From positions 1,116,001 through 1,180,000 of the forward strand of contig JACGCM010002112.1 in the NCBI GenBank assembly GCA_014058105.1: 64,000 bases of DNA. Direction: 5' to 3'. Positions 21,279 to 33,300 of the stretch are shown here, in pieces. Position 1 is the stretch's first letter. Each line of letters opens with the position of its first letter. Source of the DNA: Kingdonia uniflora. Taxonomy: Eukaryota > Streptophyta > Magnoliopsida > Ranunculales > Circaeasteraceae. Both the position numbers and the translations under genes were made by a program. The notes beneath the pieces are model-generated. The model ran no database searches, was not told where the DNA came from, and saw only the letters and a program-made list of their open reading frames with translations.

Positions 21279-24242
21279 ATTTTTTTTTTAAAGGCAAGCT
21301 GGGGGACTAACCCCCATGATATATAAAGAAAGATAGAACCATTACAGACCAAGGCATAAGCCTACCCAAGCTCAATCCACATGAGGAAGGCTTACACAAA
21401 ACAGAAACAACAACAAAAAGAGATATAACTCTCTACACCTTCCTAAAATAGACCTTTCCCACTTTCATCTTCAACAATAATGTTGTTCAACTTTCTTTGT
21501 ACTAAAGGATCTAACCTCCAGAATGAAGTGTCCCAGCTCTGTAGCAATGTTTGCAATGCGAACCGGAGCTCTGTTAGCTTCTCTAAACGAATGCTCCAAC
21601 CTTCACTCTTCAAAGAAAAGAAATGATCTTTGAATCTTCCTCACCAAACTCCTAGTATCCCAAGGAGCTTCACACTTTCCCAACACTATATTAATGGCTA
21701 ATTTGCGAGTCAGCTCTGAATATAATTTTGGTCTTCCCAGCATCCACTCCTTACTGAATTCCATTCATAATACCACTCATTTTATACTCTCTCCCCTCCC
21801 CAAGCATAAAAGCTTACTCACACATATCAACTGAATTCTATGGGGCTCCTCCTAAAAGGACCTGCCAAAGCATCCTTCTTCATGGTACTACCATCTTCTA
21901 CTCCTTGATTGTACTTCTCTCTTGAGGGTGGCAGGGCATCAACATTTTTCTTAGCTTCTTGCTCTTCTTTGGATGCTTTTCTTCTTGCCTTTTTGAGAGC
22001 TCTCTTTGAAAGGTTGGACGTCTCCCCAACAACCTCTTTCGTTATGCCCACTTTGTTACTTGGTTCACCAGGTGCTTCCTCATTTTTTCCTTCTCCATCT
22101 CCTTTATCTTCATTTTGGTCTTTATTCTATTCATCCAGTTTATCCATACTTGTCAGAGGATCAAACTTTGAGCTTTCACCAACTTCTTGATAATAAGGGG
22201 TATCAGGTCTCCTTGGTTTACTGGTTTTCTTGGGAGTTACGAACCCATCCTGGTTAACATTACCCTCTGAAGCCGACTTTCCTTTATCGGCAGTCTTTCT
22301 CAAGCTCTCCTTGTAACCTTTGTTTTTAGCATCACCATCAACTTTCTTGGGCATCCACTTCATGTTACCCCCATCATGGAGATTCTTCATATCTTCAATG
22401 TAGTCTCTAGCAGGGCAAGAGGCAAGGCTGTGACCAAAAACACTACAGTGACTGCATTTAACTGGAATCCAGTTATATTCTACAGGTATTTCAATTGTAT
22501 AGGACTCATCCATTTCAATTGAGATCTCCTTGGGGAATACACTATCAAGACATTTCAACACAAATTCTAACAAAACTTCTCCCTTTTCTCTTATCTTCAG
22601 AAGCTTTATCAAGAAATAAAAGGACCCCAAGGGCACTCACAATTCTACTAATACCATTAGCATTTCAGAATTGGTCTGGTAGTTCGTGTAACATGACCCA
22701 AATGGGTATAGTTTTCATTTCCATTGGCTCAAACTCGATAAAAGGTCTCCAAGCTCTTATGAAGAAGATCTTGCTGGCAATATGTTGGTGTCCCATGTCT
22801 AACACCCTCTGTCTATCCTCATCACACGAGAATTGAAAGAAAAAAAAGAAATCTCCCTTTAGTAGTCATTTCCAGGTCACATTTAAGATCCCATAACTTC
22901 ATCAAGGTGGTTTTAACAAACATATACGGCAATCTTCAACCAATAAAATTCCCCACCAGCATGTTCTCACACTCCTTGGTTTCATCAGCAAAGTCTGCAG
23001 AATTTATTTTAACCACTGGAGGCCCATCAATCATAGTGGGAGGGATATAAGAAGGTTTGGTGCCCCTTCTAACTTTAGAAGGGGCGCCAATCATTTGTGT
23101 AGGAAGTTATCTTCATGGTGCCACAAGTACACTACTGCGGGCATTTGCAGTCTTACACATTGAATTTAATGGGCATTCACATCTGCAGTCCACGTGAGCC
23201 ACAACCTTCTTGTCTGGAGTTTTACACATAATAGTACTCTCGCCTTTACATTCCTTTAAACATTGGAACAGGGGTTCTTGTTTTTTACTTTCAGTAGTGG
23301 GGCACTTACAACAACAATTCCTATGCATCTCAAAATTACTAATATCAATAGTACACAAAGAGCCATTGCAACCCCCTTCCGAAATACAGATTTTAAGACA
23401 AGAAAGGGGCATACCTTCAATACCTTCAATCATAGGTCTGCCAGACAGACACGAACTAGCATGAGCCATTGTATCTGTATCATTACCGGCATTTATATCG
23501 GCAGATTGTTGTGTTTCCTCAGGCTGTAATTCAGTACTCTTGTCATTACTAGTTTTAGTTCCCACACAGCTGTTTGAAACATTAAGTTCCTGATCAGACA
23601 AGTCCCTGAGCCACAAAGTACAGAAAGCCATTTCCTTGACTGTAACCTCTGGATCATCGGGGTGCAGAGAGATCCCAAACAAGAGCATCCTTCCTTCTCT
23701 GCAGGTAAGATTAGCTCTTTTAGGTGAGTGCTGCATTTTTCCTTGTTCTCGAAACAGTGGGCTTTGAGTTGGCCCAGAGTTCAGAACAGCTGGAGAAGCC
23801 ATGTTCATAGCACCCACAGCTTTAGCTTTCAGCTTGTGAATCTCATACACCATTTCCAATTTCTTCTGACGGAGAGACGATTCCATCTTCTAATGCTCAT
23901 GCACAAAAGCTCTTCTTCTATTCGCCTCTTCTGGAAAATCATTGATACACGCAGATTCCTCATAGCTCTGTTCCTCATAAAGGGTTTGAGAACTGGTTTG
24001 AAAGTCAAAATTAAAACTAGTTTCATTCAAAAGATGGTCAGGGGTCGATGATGAAAGTGGGTGATGAGGTGCCTCCTCGGCCCACCATGATTTAGAAACC
24101 AAGCTCTCCTTCAAGTTAAAGTTTTCAGATCTGAATTGAAGGGTATTGGTAAGTAAATTGAAGTTGCTACAGTACTACTACAGTAGTGCGCAATAAATGC
24201 ACAGCCAACCTAAACACAATCTAAACTATAGATCTCAAAAGA
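21279..24242 (-). mobile_element. L1-type LINE with ORF1 only, 13-bp target duplication
   Basis: The element is flanked by AACCTTCAAATTC at 21266-21278 and 24243-24255, a 13-bp target-site duplication. The left end on the plus strand is a T run followed by AAAGGCAAGCTGGGGGACTA, which is the poly(A) tail and 3' terminus of a minus-strand LINE. The same 3' terminus occurs at 62572-62620. The 2964-bp body has a short 5' leader, ORF1 (24114 to about 21827), and about 550 bp of 3' region. There is no endonuclease or reverse transcriptase. It is therefore a non-autonomous or internally deleted copy. The 5' end lies 148 bp from the kinase start codon in head-to-head orientation. Confidence 0.93.
21827..24114 (-). 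pseudogene. LINE ORF1 (DUF4283 plus CCHC knuckle), broken
   Basis: On the minus strand one frame runs from an ATG at 24114 (MKESLVSKSWWAEEAPHHPL) to about 22850, interrupted by single stops near 23890 and 23113 and again near 22940. The section about 22990-22650 reads VGNFIG, MFVKTTLMKLWDLKCDLEM, GRFLFFFQFS, RQRVLDMGHQHI, the layout of the DUF4283 domain of plant LINE ORF1. A T homopolymer near 22845 shifts the frame. The C-terminal part (22636-22127) has VEYNWIPVKCSHCSVFGHSL followed by ASC, a zf-CCHC_4 knuckle at 22457-22413. ORF1 proteins bind the LINE RNA in the retrotransposition particle. An unusual Cys-rich section lies at about 23380-23130. With three or more lesions it is not functional. 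Confidence 0.85.
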
Positions 24243-24255
24243 AACCTTCAAATTC

Positions 24256-24389
24256 GGTTACCGTGTCACCCGATTTTCCCGCGAAAACTCTCTTTCTATC
24301 GCTCTCTCCAAATTTGTTTATTATCTCGCTCTCCATTAATAGTACAAATGTACAATGAAGAATTATGTTACGATTAACCAACCCTATCA
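24256..24389 (+). promoter_or_regulatory. Proximal promoter and leader of the kinase gene, with three upstream AUGs
   Basis: 134 bp left between the LINE target duplication and the start codon. It is CT-rich (CTCTCTTTCTATCGCTCTCTCC), as plant leaders often are. ATG triplets at 24348, 24355 and 24365 precede the chosen ATG at 24390. The first is in frame and stops at TAA 24375-24377, giving a 9-codon upstream frame. The second opens a 95-codon frame overlapping the gene. The third opens a 10-codon frame ending at 24397. No TATA box is evident in what remains. The transcription start is not known. Confidence 0.55.
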
Positions 24390-27300
24390 ATGGCTGACAA
24401 TCAATCATCTCCAGATGATCCTGAATCATCATCAGCCGCGACAACCAAGCTTCGAAAGATCCCTCCCATCCCAATTCGACGAAAAAATACGGATTCCGAA
24501 GACGAAGATGACGATGAGGACCTCGAAGGCTCTTCTCCCATCCTCGCATCGTCCCTCGGTCTCAATCACATTCGAACTAGATCCGCCGCCTTCTCCGCCC
24601 CCTCGCCGACTCGGTTACCGATACCCGCTTTCTCTCCTCTGAATCCTATTAATGACAAGAAGGTCAAGATCAAAGATGGAAACGATGATCACCCTAAATC
24701 CGGTACTCTTTTATATCTTTTGACTAATTTATTTTTGTGATATTTGATTATTTCGAACAAGTTTAATTGGTTAATGTGGTTCTGTGTAGGGAGGAAGAAC
24801 CAATGGATACAGTCGAAATCATTACGAGCTCCATCGACGCTTAAAATGGAGTTTGAGGTACTTTATAATATGTTCTCTAATTGAGTTGAATAATGAGGAG
24901 AAATGTTTATTTTATTTTATATTAATTTGATGAATGTGTTTTAGTGTCATAGGACGGTTTTGGATACGGCAAAGGAAATACAATCGCCGCGGTTTCAAGC
25001 GATACTTAGGGTTACGAGTGGACGAAGGAAGAGAACTCCTGCTGATGTCAAGAGTTTCTCTCATGAATTAAATTCGAAAGGTGTGCGGCCTTTCCCATTT
25101 TGGAAGTCTCGCGCGTTAGGGCATCCTGAGGTAATCAATGGTTTCAAGCTCGTATCTTAGTTTATTGAGTTTTGGTTTCGGTGGGTGATTATGTTTTGTG
25201 TATGTTTTAGGAAATTATGGGAGTTATTAGGACCAAGTTTGATCGGTTAAAGGAAGAAGTTAATTCCGATTTAAGTATTTTGGCTGGTGATTTGGTGGGG
25301 ATACTTGAAAAGAATGCAGAGTCACATCCCGAATGGAAAGAGACTTTGGAAGATTTGCTGGTAGTAGCTCGACAGGTTGCGATGATGTCCCCTGGTGACT
25401 TTTGGGTTAAATGCGAAGGCATTGTTCAAAATCTCGATGATCGTCGTCAAGAACTTCCGTTGGGGATATTGAAACAAGCTCATTCTCGGATTCTTTTTAT
25501 CCTTACCCGTTGCACTCGTCTCCTTCAATTTCAAAAAGAGGGTATTTTTGAAGATGAACACATTCTTGGACTACATCAACTTAGTGACCTTGGGGTATAT
25601 CCAGATCAAATTTTTAGATCTGGACGTCCAACCCATATAAGCTCATTCGGTAGAGAAGTGAAAAAGTCAGCGCAAAGTCAAGAACACAGCTCCGATGATC
25701 AAAATTCAAACTCATCTCAGGCCGACCCTGCTGAAAGTGGTACTGCAAAAAGTGTCGATTCGGGTAGGGAAAGAATATCTTCGTGGAAGAAACTTCCATC
25801 GGCTGCTGAGAAGAACCTTAAGAAAGATACTGATGAGAATGAAGCCCCACCTAGAATAGTAGAAAAATCGGAAACCTTGCAACTTCATGAAATAACAGAA
25901 ACGGAGGCCAACGAGATTAACATACACCGCGTAACCGCCGTAGAGTTGCCCGCCGAGAGTTCAGATGTTTGCTCCACTGCGAAAAGAGTAACTTGGGGTG
26001 CTTGGGGTGAACAACATACTGTAACCTATGGCGAAAACTCAATGATATGCCGGATTTGTGAAACTGAAATACCAATTGTACATGTTGAAGATCACTCCAG
26101 AATATGTACAATCGCCGATAGATGTGACTTAAAAGGGTTAACCGTAAATGAACGGCTTGAAAGAGTTGCGGAAACTCTTGAAAGGATACTCGAAACATGC
26201 ACACCGAAAAGCTCTGGTACTGCAGCAGGAAGTCTCGAAGCTGCTAGAGCATCTCCCTCAAATACAACCGAAGAGCTTGATGCATTATCTCCAAAAAAAA
26301 CTAATTTGGATCGTGGTTTTTCGGTAGATATGGTTGACTGTGTTCTAGAAGCTGATAATTCCTTTGAGATGGATGACATGAAAGATTTAAGCGAAATTTC
26401 ATGTGATAATACACATTCAGTTCTGATGCTTGATCAGGGATTAATTGGAGGGTCACCTGCGGGTAGTTCAACACCGCGCTCCCCACTGTTAACACCACGG
26501 ACTAGCCATGTTGAGCTATTATTGGGCGGAAATAGGACCATTTCAGAGTTTGAAAACTTTCAACAGGTCTCTTCTTCTTTTGGATTATTATTTTCTGCTT
26601 TATATCATTTCATATTTTTATCATTCTTGCATAATAAGAACTAGAAAATCGTTGTGTGAATCAATATTTTTACCATCAAAATGTGAAAAATGTAGTGAAA
26701 CGGCATTCAAGGATGGAAGTCAAACAATGAGATAACACAGCGTACAAAGAAGCAGTCAAGAAATATGGTGAAATATCACAAACTGCTACACAGGTAGTAC
26801 AGGGAACTCCAGGTAGTTCGAAGACACCAGAAGATTTCACTTATGGCTTATATAAGACTTTCTCCATAAAAAACAATTTTGTTTAAAGACCCCCCAAATC
26901 TTAATTTATGATCAGCCTACCAAAGAGAGAAGTATTGAAATAGCCACGAGCTACCGATCTCTTTTATTTTTGCAAGGCAAGCTGGTTTTATATAGGGATC
27001 CGTAACCTGAGCTACCGATCTCCAAGTACGGGCTTGCCTTCCAATGAGAAAGAAAGAAGTATTGAGTGCCCATGATACATTCCCAAAAAATAGAACAGTA
27101 CCTACTGATTTGAAGCATATATGAGGAGTTTTAATAGGAACAAAGGAAAGACATGGAAGCCAAATTCAAGTATCTATACGATTTTTCACATAGAAATGGA
27201 ATACGTGGTAGGAAAAAATATCGATTGAAATAGATTCTTACAATGCATATCTAGTAGCAATGGTAGTTGAAGTTCAACTTTACTTAGCTAAATTAGATTG

Positions 27301-30300
27301 AATATATAACAAAAATAGGATTACATCAACAGAGTTGCACCGTAAGAGAGAGCTAACAGACTAGCCTCTCTCAAAGCTAACAAAATCTAAAATATTCTTG
27401 AAAAGGGACTTCAATTATTGGTTAGTATTGAGGTATTCCAACATTGTAATCCATGATGCCATCTTGAAGAACAAAATTATCCTCCCTCCATGTAGCTGTA
27501 ATTGTCAGATTAGTCACACTTTGAGAAGCTTCCTGCCAGTCACCAATATATAACCAAGGATTTTTTCCAAAATTTAAAGCATTAACTGCAGCTGCAGAAT
27601 CAGATTCAACCCTGGCTATGAGCCACCCATTAGAAGCATTGTTTTAATAAAGTATTTGAGTTTAAAAATAATAATTTATACTTTAAGAAAAAAATGAAAG
27701 CTTCTGGAATCCTTTTTCCTCTGACAAAATTTATAAGCTAATCTATGAAAAAAAGAGATAAACTTATGCGAAACGCAGTGAGACGGTCTTGACATGATTT
27801 GGAACACACTAGTTGATACCATCAGTCTGCTGCAAACTCTCACAACTCCATACCAATGTAATTTACCTTTACAAAGGGAATTTCATGTAAACCAAACAGA
27901 TAATATGTATGAGTTCTATACAATTTGTAGATAACTTATCAGCATAAACCTGTATCAGGTTCACTTCTCTAGTTTTGATTCCATTTTCTGTACATCTTAT
28001 CCTGATTCAACTTTTTTGTCTAATGTATAAAAAGATATTTTTATGGATTGCCTTATGCCCTTGAGTAAATTTAACAAATTATCTAGCTGATCCTTGGGTC
28101 AATGGAAAGTGTTTGGTGTAGATTGACCTCTTCTCTCACCTTGCAATCTTGGATGACATATACATCTCACGCAGAAGTTCTCATTATATATTCTTTCTTC
28201 TGATTATGATTTTTTGAAGATTGTTCACTGTTTATTGATTCTTTGAATGCAGATACACAAGCTATTGGATATTGCACATTCCGTTGCCAATATAAATTCT
28301 AGTGAGTACAACACTTTGGAGTATTTGCTTGACCGTCTAGAAGACCTAAAATATGCTATCCAGGATCGGAAGGTGGATGCCCTTATTGTTGAGACATTTG
28401 GAAGACGAATAGAGAAACTATTGCAGTGAGTCAAAGCTTAATGATTTTTTTATTCTCGCACTATTTCTTCTGAATTGTTATGATAAAAGCCATTGTTTTT
28501 TTTCATTGTAATTATTTTGTGGTTGTAAATACACCATGCTATTGTTTACAAAATTAAATTAGATAGTAAGTAGTCAGTTTGGTGGAAAATTAAAATAGAC
28601 TCAAATAGTTTGTAAATGCATTTCAGATGTGACCAAAATTTTAGCTACTATCTATGGGCCCTGCTGGTTCCGAAAAATAGCTTTTGACTTGAGTCATTTA
28701 TGGATTTACTAAACTAAATAATATTTGTTCTACAAGATAATTGTTGATTTTTTTTTTTCAGTTAACACTTGCATCAAACTATCTTATGCTATGTAACATG
28801 GACACTCCATATTCCAAAAACAAAACCGTGTCCAAACATGTCGGACACTCGGACATACCGACACTCGTGCGGACACTCTAACGGACACGTCTTGCTTAGA
28901 TCATCAACTTTTCGACGCAACTTCTCGAAAGTTTCAATTATTATGCATGTTATTCATCCGTACTAACTACTATCATTGTTTTATGTTATTATTTGTTAAT
29001 TAACCCATAAATTACTATCGTAATCATATATTCATAATACATTTACATATAATAAGACACAATACATGAAACATGAAGAATGATAATATCTTTTTAGGTA
29101 TAAGGTGTGTCCGCGTTTTCACTTATTTTGAAGCCGCCGTGTCCGACACCTCGTACCCGTGACGGACACCGACACGCGTACCCGTGTCAATGTTACGTAG
29201 ATCTTATGTAGACTGTTTTTCTATTTTATGTTTCTTGGTTATAACTTATATCTTATAATCCCATCTATGGATTTCATCTAACACGTTTCTACGCCCTGTA
29301 GAGAGAAATATATACATCTTTGTGGGCAGATTGATGATGAAAAAGTAGATTCTGCAAGTAATATGGGTGATGAAGATGGTTCCGTTGATGATGATACAGT
29401 TCGCAGTCGGGCCAGTCCTAAGAATACAAATGGTAAAGACCGAACATCAATAGAGGATTTTGAGATATTAAAACCTATCAGCCGAGGAGCATTTGGACGT
29501 GTTTTCCTTGCAAGAAAAAGAGCAACTGGTGACCTCTTTGCCATAAAGGTATGAATCTGGGTATCTTGATAACTATGTCATCAAACTTGACATTTGTCTT
29601 CAATATTCGATGATTTCAAATTTATAATGTTCTTAGTCTTGTATTGCCCAACAGAATATCTAAATAAAAACATCCCTTGTTATTTACATTTATTTATGAT
29701 GGAGATTTTTCTCAACAAAAACCATCCAATTCCTTATCATCTGACTCTGTACTTTGCCAAAGATGATTTATGTAGGGACGTAGAAAATTTTTAGGATTTT
29801 TTTGGCATATTTCTTCAAACCTATAAGCTCAACAGTATCCAGGGGCACAATAGTCATTTTGACAGACATTAAATGTCCTAACCTGGGTTATCTAAAAAGT
29901 TGAAAATTTTCATGTTGATGGGAGATAAACTGCATGTTGTATGCAATATGTGGTAACTGGTAACTATCTGCTCATAACGGCTACTCTATGCATGCCGTAA
30001 ATAAATGGTGATGCTATAAATAATTATCCTATATATAACCTCTCTCTATATGTATAGCATGTGAATGTATATAACAAAATAAAACATGGCATTACAAATT
30101 TCAAAATAACCTTCCAAGGTGGAACCAATATCAAAGGCAAAGGGAAAAGGAAAAAAATTAAATATGCGTGGCATCACGTCGAATTTGCTAAACTAATTCC
30201 TTCCACCGCGTCACATAATCATCAAACCTCACCCTTCTCATATGTATGGATGATAACTACCAATAAAAAATGTTTAAGATGATTGATTCTACGTTTTTAG

Positions 30301-33300
30301 TCTTCCCCTGGAAATGCCTATTGTTTTTCTCCTTCCAAATAACCCACCAATCGCGTATGGAGTATGGTTCCAAATTACTTTTTCAATCTTCATTCTAAAT
30401 AACTTGCTCCACCACACTTTCAAAGAAATAATTAGACCTTATTCAAAAACCCAAGAAATGCCAAAAAGGTTAAGGAAGTGATTTCAACCAGCCATTGCAA
30501 CTAGGCACTTTAAGAGTAAATTATCAATGGACTCTTCCACTATACCACAAAGTAAAAAAAAAAAAAAAAAGGGATCCACTTCCATACTTCTTTGTCTTAC
30601 TTCATCTCTATTCGATGTTCGCCCTCAACCCCCCAATTGAAGAATACAAGGCGGGATCTCTTTCTTCCAAATCTAGCATCTCAAAAATCTACGCATTGAT
30701 GCCACCGTGAATTTCCCGCTTTCGGTCTGTTTTCATCTCCATTTCAGAAGATGGAGCTTGCGAGCCCCCTCGGTGCCATCCCAAGGCAATTTTCTATCAA
30801 TCATCCCAAACTTTGATGCTAGTAGGTGAAATAAGGATATTAATAAGGCAGTTAGCTTGACATTGTGGTCTAATCAAGCGTAAGACGACCACGCTTTAAT
30901 AACATCTTCATTTTCCTCAAGGCCAATTTCTTACTAAATCGTTTAGTAATAGGATGCCAAATCGCATAAAACGAGAGGGTGCCCCAAGAAGCATACCAAG
31001 GTAGATAATAGGTCCTTATACCATATCCCTAAGAATGAGATATAAGTTCCCCATGTCATTACTGTTTCTAGCTCCCAAAACTTTCGTCTTTGTCAAGTTA
31101 ACACGTAAACTTGAAGCCAACTGAAAGCTCAATAACGCAAACCAAAGATATCTAATTTCTTTTTAATTCCTCCCTAAGAAGAAGATCGTATCATTTCGAC
31201 TGAAGGTGAGTAATCTTCGGTGCCTCTTTTGTTTACCCTAAACTCATAAATCAAGCCCAAGTTTCATTCCATACAAGTCATTCTGCTCAAAGACTTCTCC
31301 GCTACAATGAACAGGAAAACAAATATGGGCTCACCTTGCTGAGTAGCGAGTCCCCCTTGAGCTAGGGAGATAAACCCGTTGGGACACCGTCAACCAAGAC
31401 CAAAGCATTACTGTCGATATATTAGAAGTTTTCCACTGCGTCCAATTATCCCAAAACTTTTCCCTCCACGACATGCGATATAAAGTTTTTAACTTACATG
31501 GCCGTATGTCTTTTTGAACTCAATTTTGGAAACCACACCCGGTATTCCCTATGTCATTTTAGAAATAATTATACCATCAAGGATCATCTTGTGATCCAGT
31601 GATCCAGGAGGATGAGGATCTATGAAGTATCACTAATTTAGTGTCATACTTATATTTTAGAGTATTTATCTAGTTTTAGAAGTATGAATTCATATTTCCA
31701 TTTAAAGTATTACTCTAATTTAGCAATTGGAGTCCAACTTCTAAAATAGGATTTGTACCCTATAAAAGGGCAAGCTTAAGGTTAGAAAACTTAATTGGAA
31801 TTTAAGAGTTCTATTATAATCTTTCTATGGAGCAATAAAGAAACCCTAAGGGGAGATTTTTCTCCCCACCAATTCTATTGTGTGTGTCTTCCTTATCTTT
31901 TTTGATTGTTCTTCTAATTAGTATTCTCCTAGCAATTGTGGATTATATTGTTCAAAAGAAAAGTCCATTAGAATATTGAAATGATTGAGCCCATCGCTAG
32001 TTTTAACCTCCCAACCTAGGCCTTAGTTAAAATCTTGTAAATCCTGTAAATAAGATTGATCGGCCTATATATTTAGTTCTCCCGCTCCAAAAGACTTGGG
32101 TATAAGCTTAAGGAAAATCGTATTAGGTTGTAAAAAATGTTAAACTTAATGAACTTTTGGTTTCAAAAGGCCTCCAATTAATGAAACCATTATGGTAAAA
32201 TTCCTTCATTGTTGCAATAACATCTTCATGTAGGCGCAAATACAAAAATAATTTCATAGGGTATCAATCTAACGTCAGAGTTTTCTTCATATGACAGCTC
32301 CTCAATGTTTTCTTTGTCAAGTTCATTCTCAAGCCAACTTACTTGCTTTGAGATGAAATTGTCGAAGTCCAACCCGTTCAATATGGGTGATGAGATTCTT
32401 TATACAAACCCAAATAATGGGTGTGGCAGATGCGGGCTAGATGCGGGCTAGTAGCTAGTAGAGTCTGTGGGAGTTGCTACGACCTATGTAAAATTAACAT
32501 GAGTATACGCATGTCGGTATTTGGTATGGGTACCGGGTGTCGGACGTGACAAAAAAAAAGTACCTTGTAAATAGGGTTGGTTAAGCATGTCCGTGTGTCA
32601 GAGTAATAGTGTCGGTCGGATAGGTGTCGACACAGTTATTTTTTTTTGAAATATGTCGTGCCGATGTTACATAGGCTACAGAAAACCTGGGTTTGATTCC
32701 CTGATTCCCACTAGCAGCGAGTTACCAATCTCATTAAGAATGGGTGTGAACACCAAAAGTTAAATCTCAGTTCAAGCAAGCAAGAAACGGTTTTCTAGCT
32801 TAAGTTATTTAAGTATTTATCATGTACTTGGGGGAGAAAATAGGTGTGCTGATGATCTTGCCTCCATTCTAGTGATTTTGGTTATAGTATTTTGCCCCAA
32901 AATCTTTACCAATCGATCTGCATGATTGAGGATGATGCTAGGGTCAAGAAACACACAATGATCTTTCCTATAATTTTTTATTCATTATGCTTCTTGGTTC
33001 CTGCCTCAACTCAAAATTCCTCACGAAATAAAAATAAAAATAATGAGTGTGTTTTCTCTATTGCCTTGAGGTTTATACGAGCCATAATGGTTTGACCTAT
33101 GGCTGGATATTCCCAATTTTTGATTTCCTTGTCTTCCCAGGTCAGCTATAGTGACGGCTCTCCCAGGCTGCAAATGAATGCACTTCGTAGGTTTAAATTC
33201 ATTCCTAAAAAAAAAAAAAAAACATGGTGTGGATACAGCAAAGATATATTTTGCCGATTTTATAAAGAATTAATATACCTTGATATTCTTTTTGTCAGGT

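Larger units (their letters stand above)
30284..32213. mobile_element. 1.93-kb composite insertion in intron 6, copy 2 only
   Basis: Copy 1 reads GATGATTGCAATAACATC without a break at 3565-3582. Copy 2 has GATGATTG, then 1.93 kb, then TTGCAATAACATC. At most 3-4 bases (TTG or ATTG) are repeated at the borders. The left 1.28 kb is a minus-strand LINE reverse transcriptase piece. The right 0.6 kb resembles an LTR or promoter. No terminal inverted repeats or poly(A) tail match either border. The insertion lies about 1.1 kb before exon 7 and leaves the splice sites untouched. Confidence 0.8.

Noticed and set aside
22127..24051. Overlapping frames on both strands in the LINE
   Set aside because: Only the minus-strand frame shows DUF4283 and the CCHC knuckle. 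The plus-strand frames are shadows.
25217..26644. 475-codon frame taken as a complete single-exon gene
   Set aside because: It is exon 4 of the kinase gene plus read-through into intron 4. The exon begins at 25211 after an AG and ends at 26566 before a GT, and the phases match the neighbouring exons.
30284..32213. Helitron as the source of the intron 6 insertion
   Set aside because: There is no 5' TC, no CTRR end with a hairpin, and no insertion between A and T at either border.
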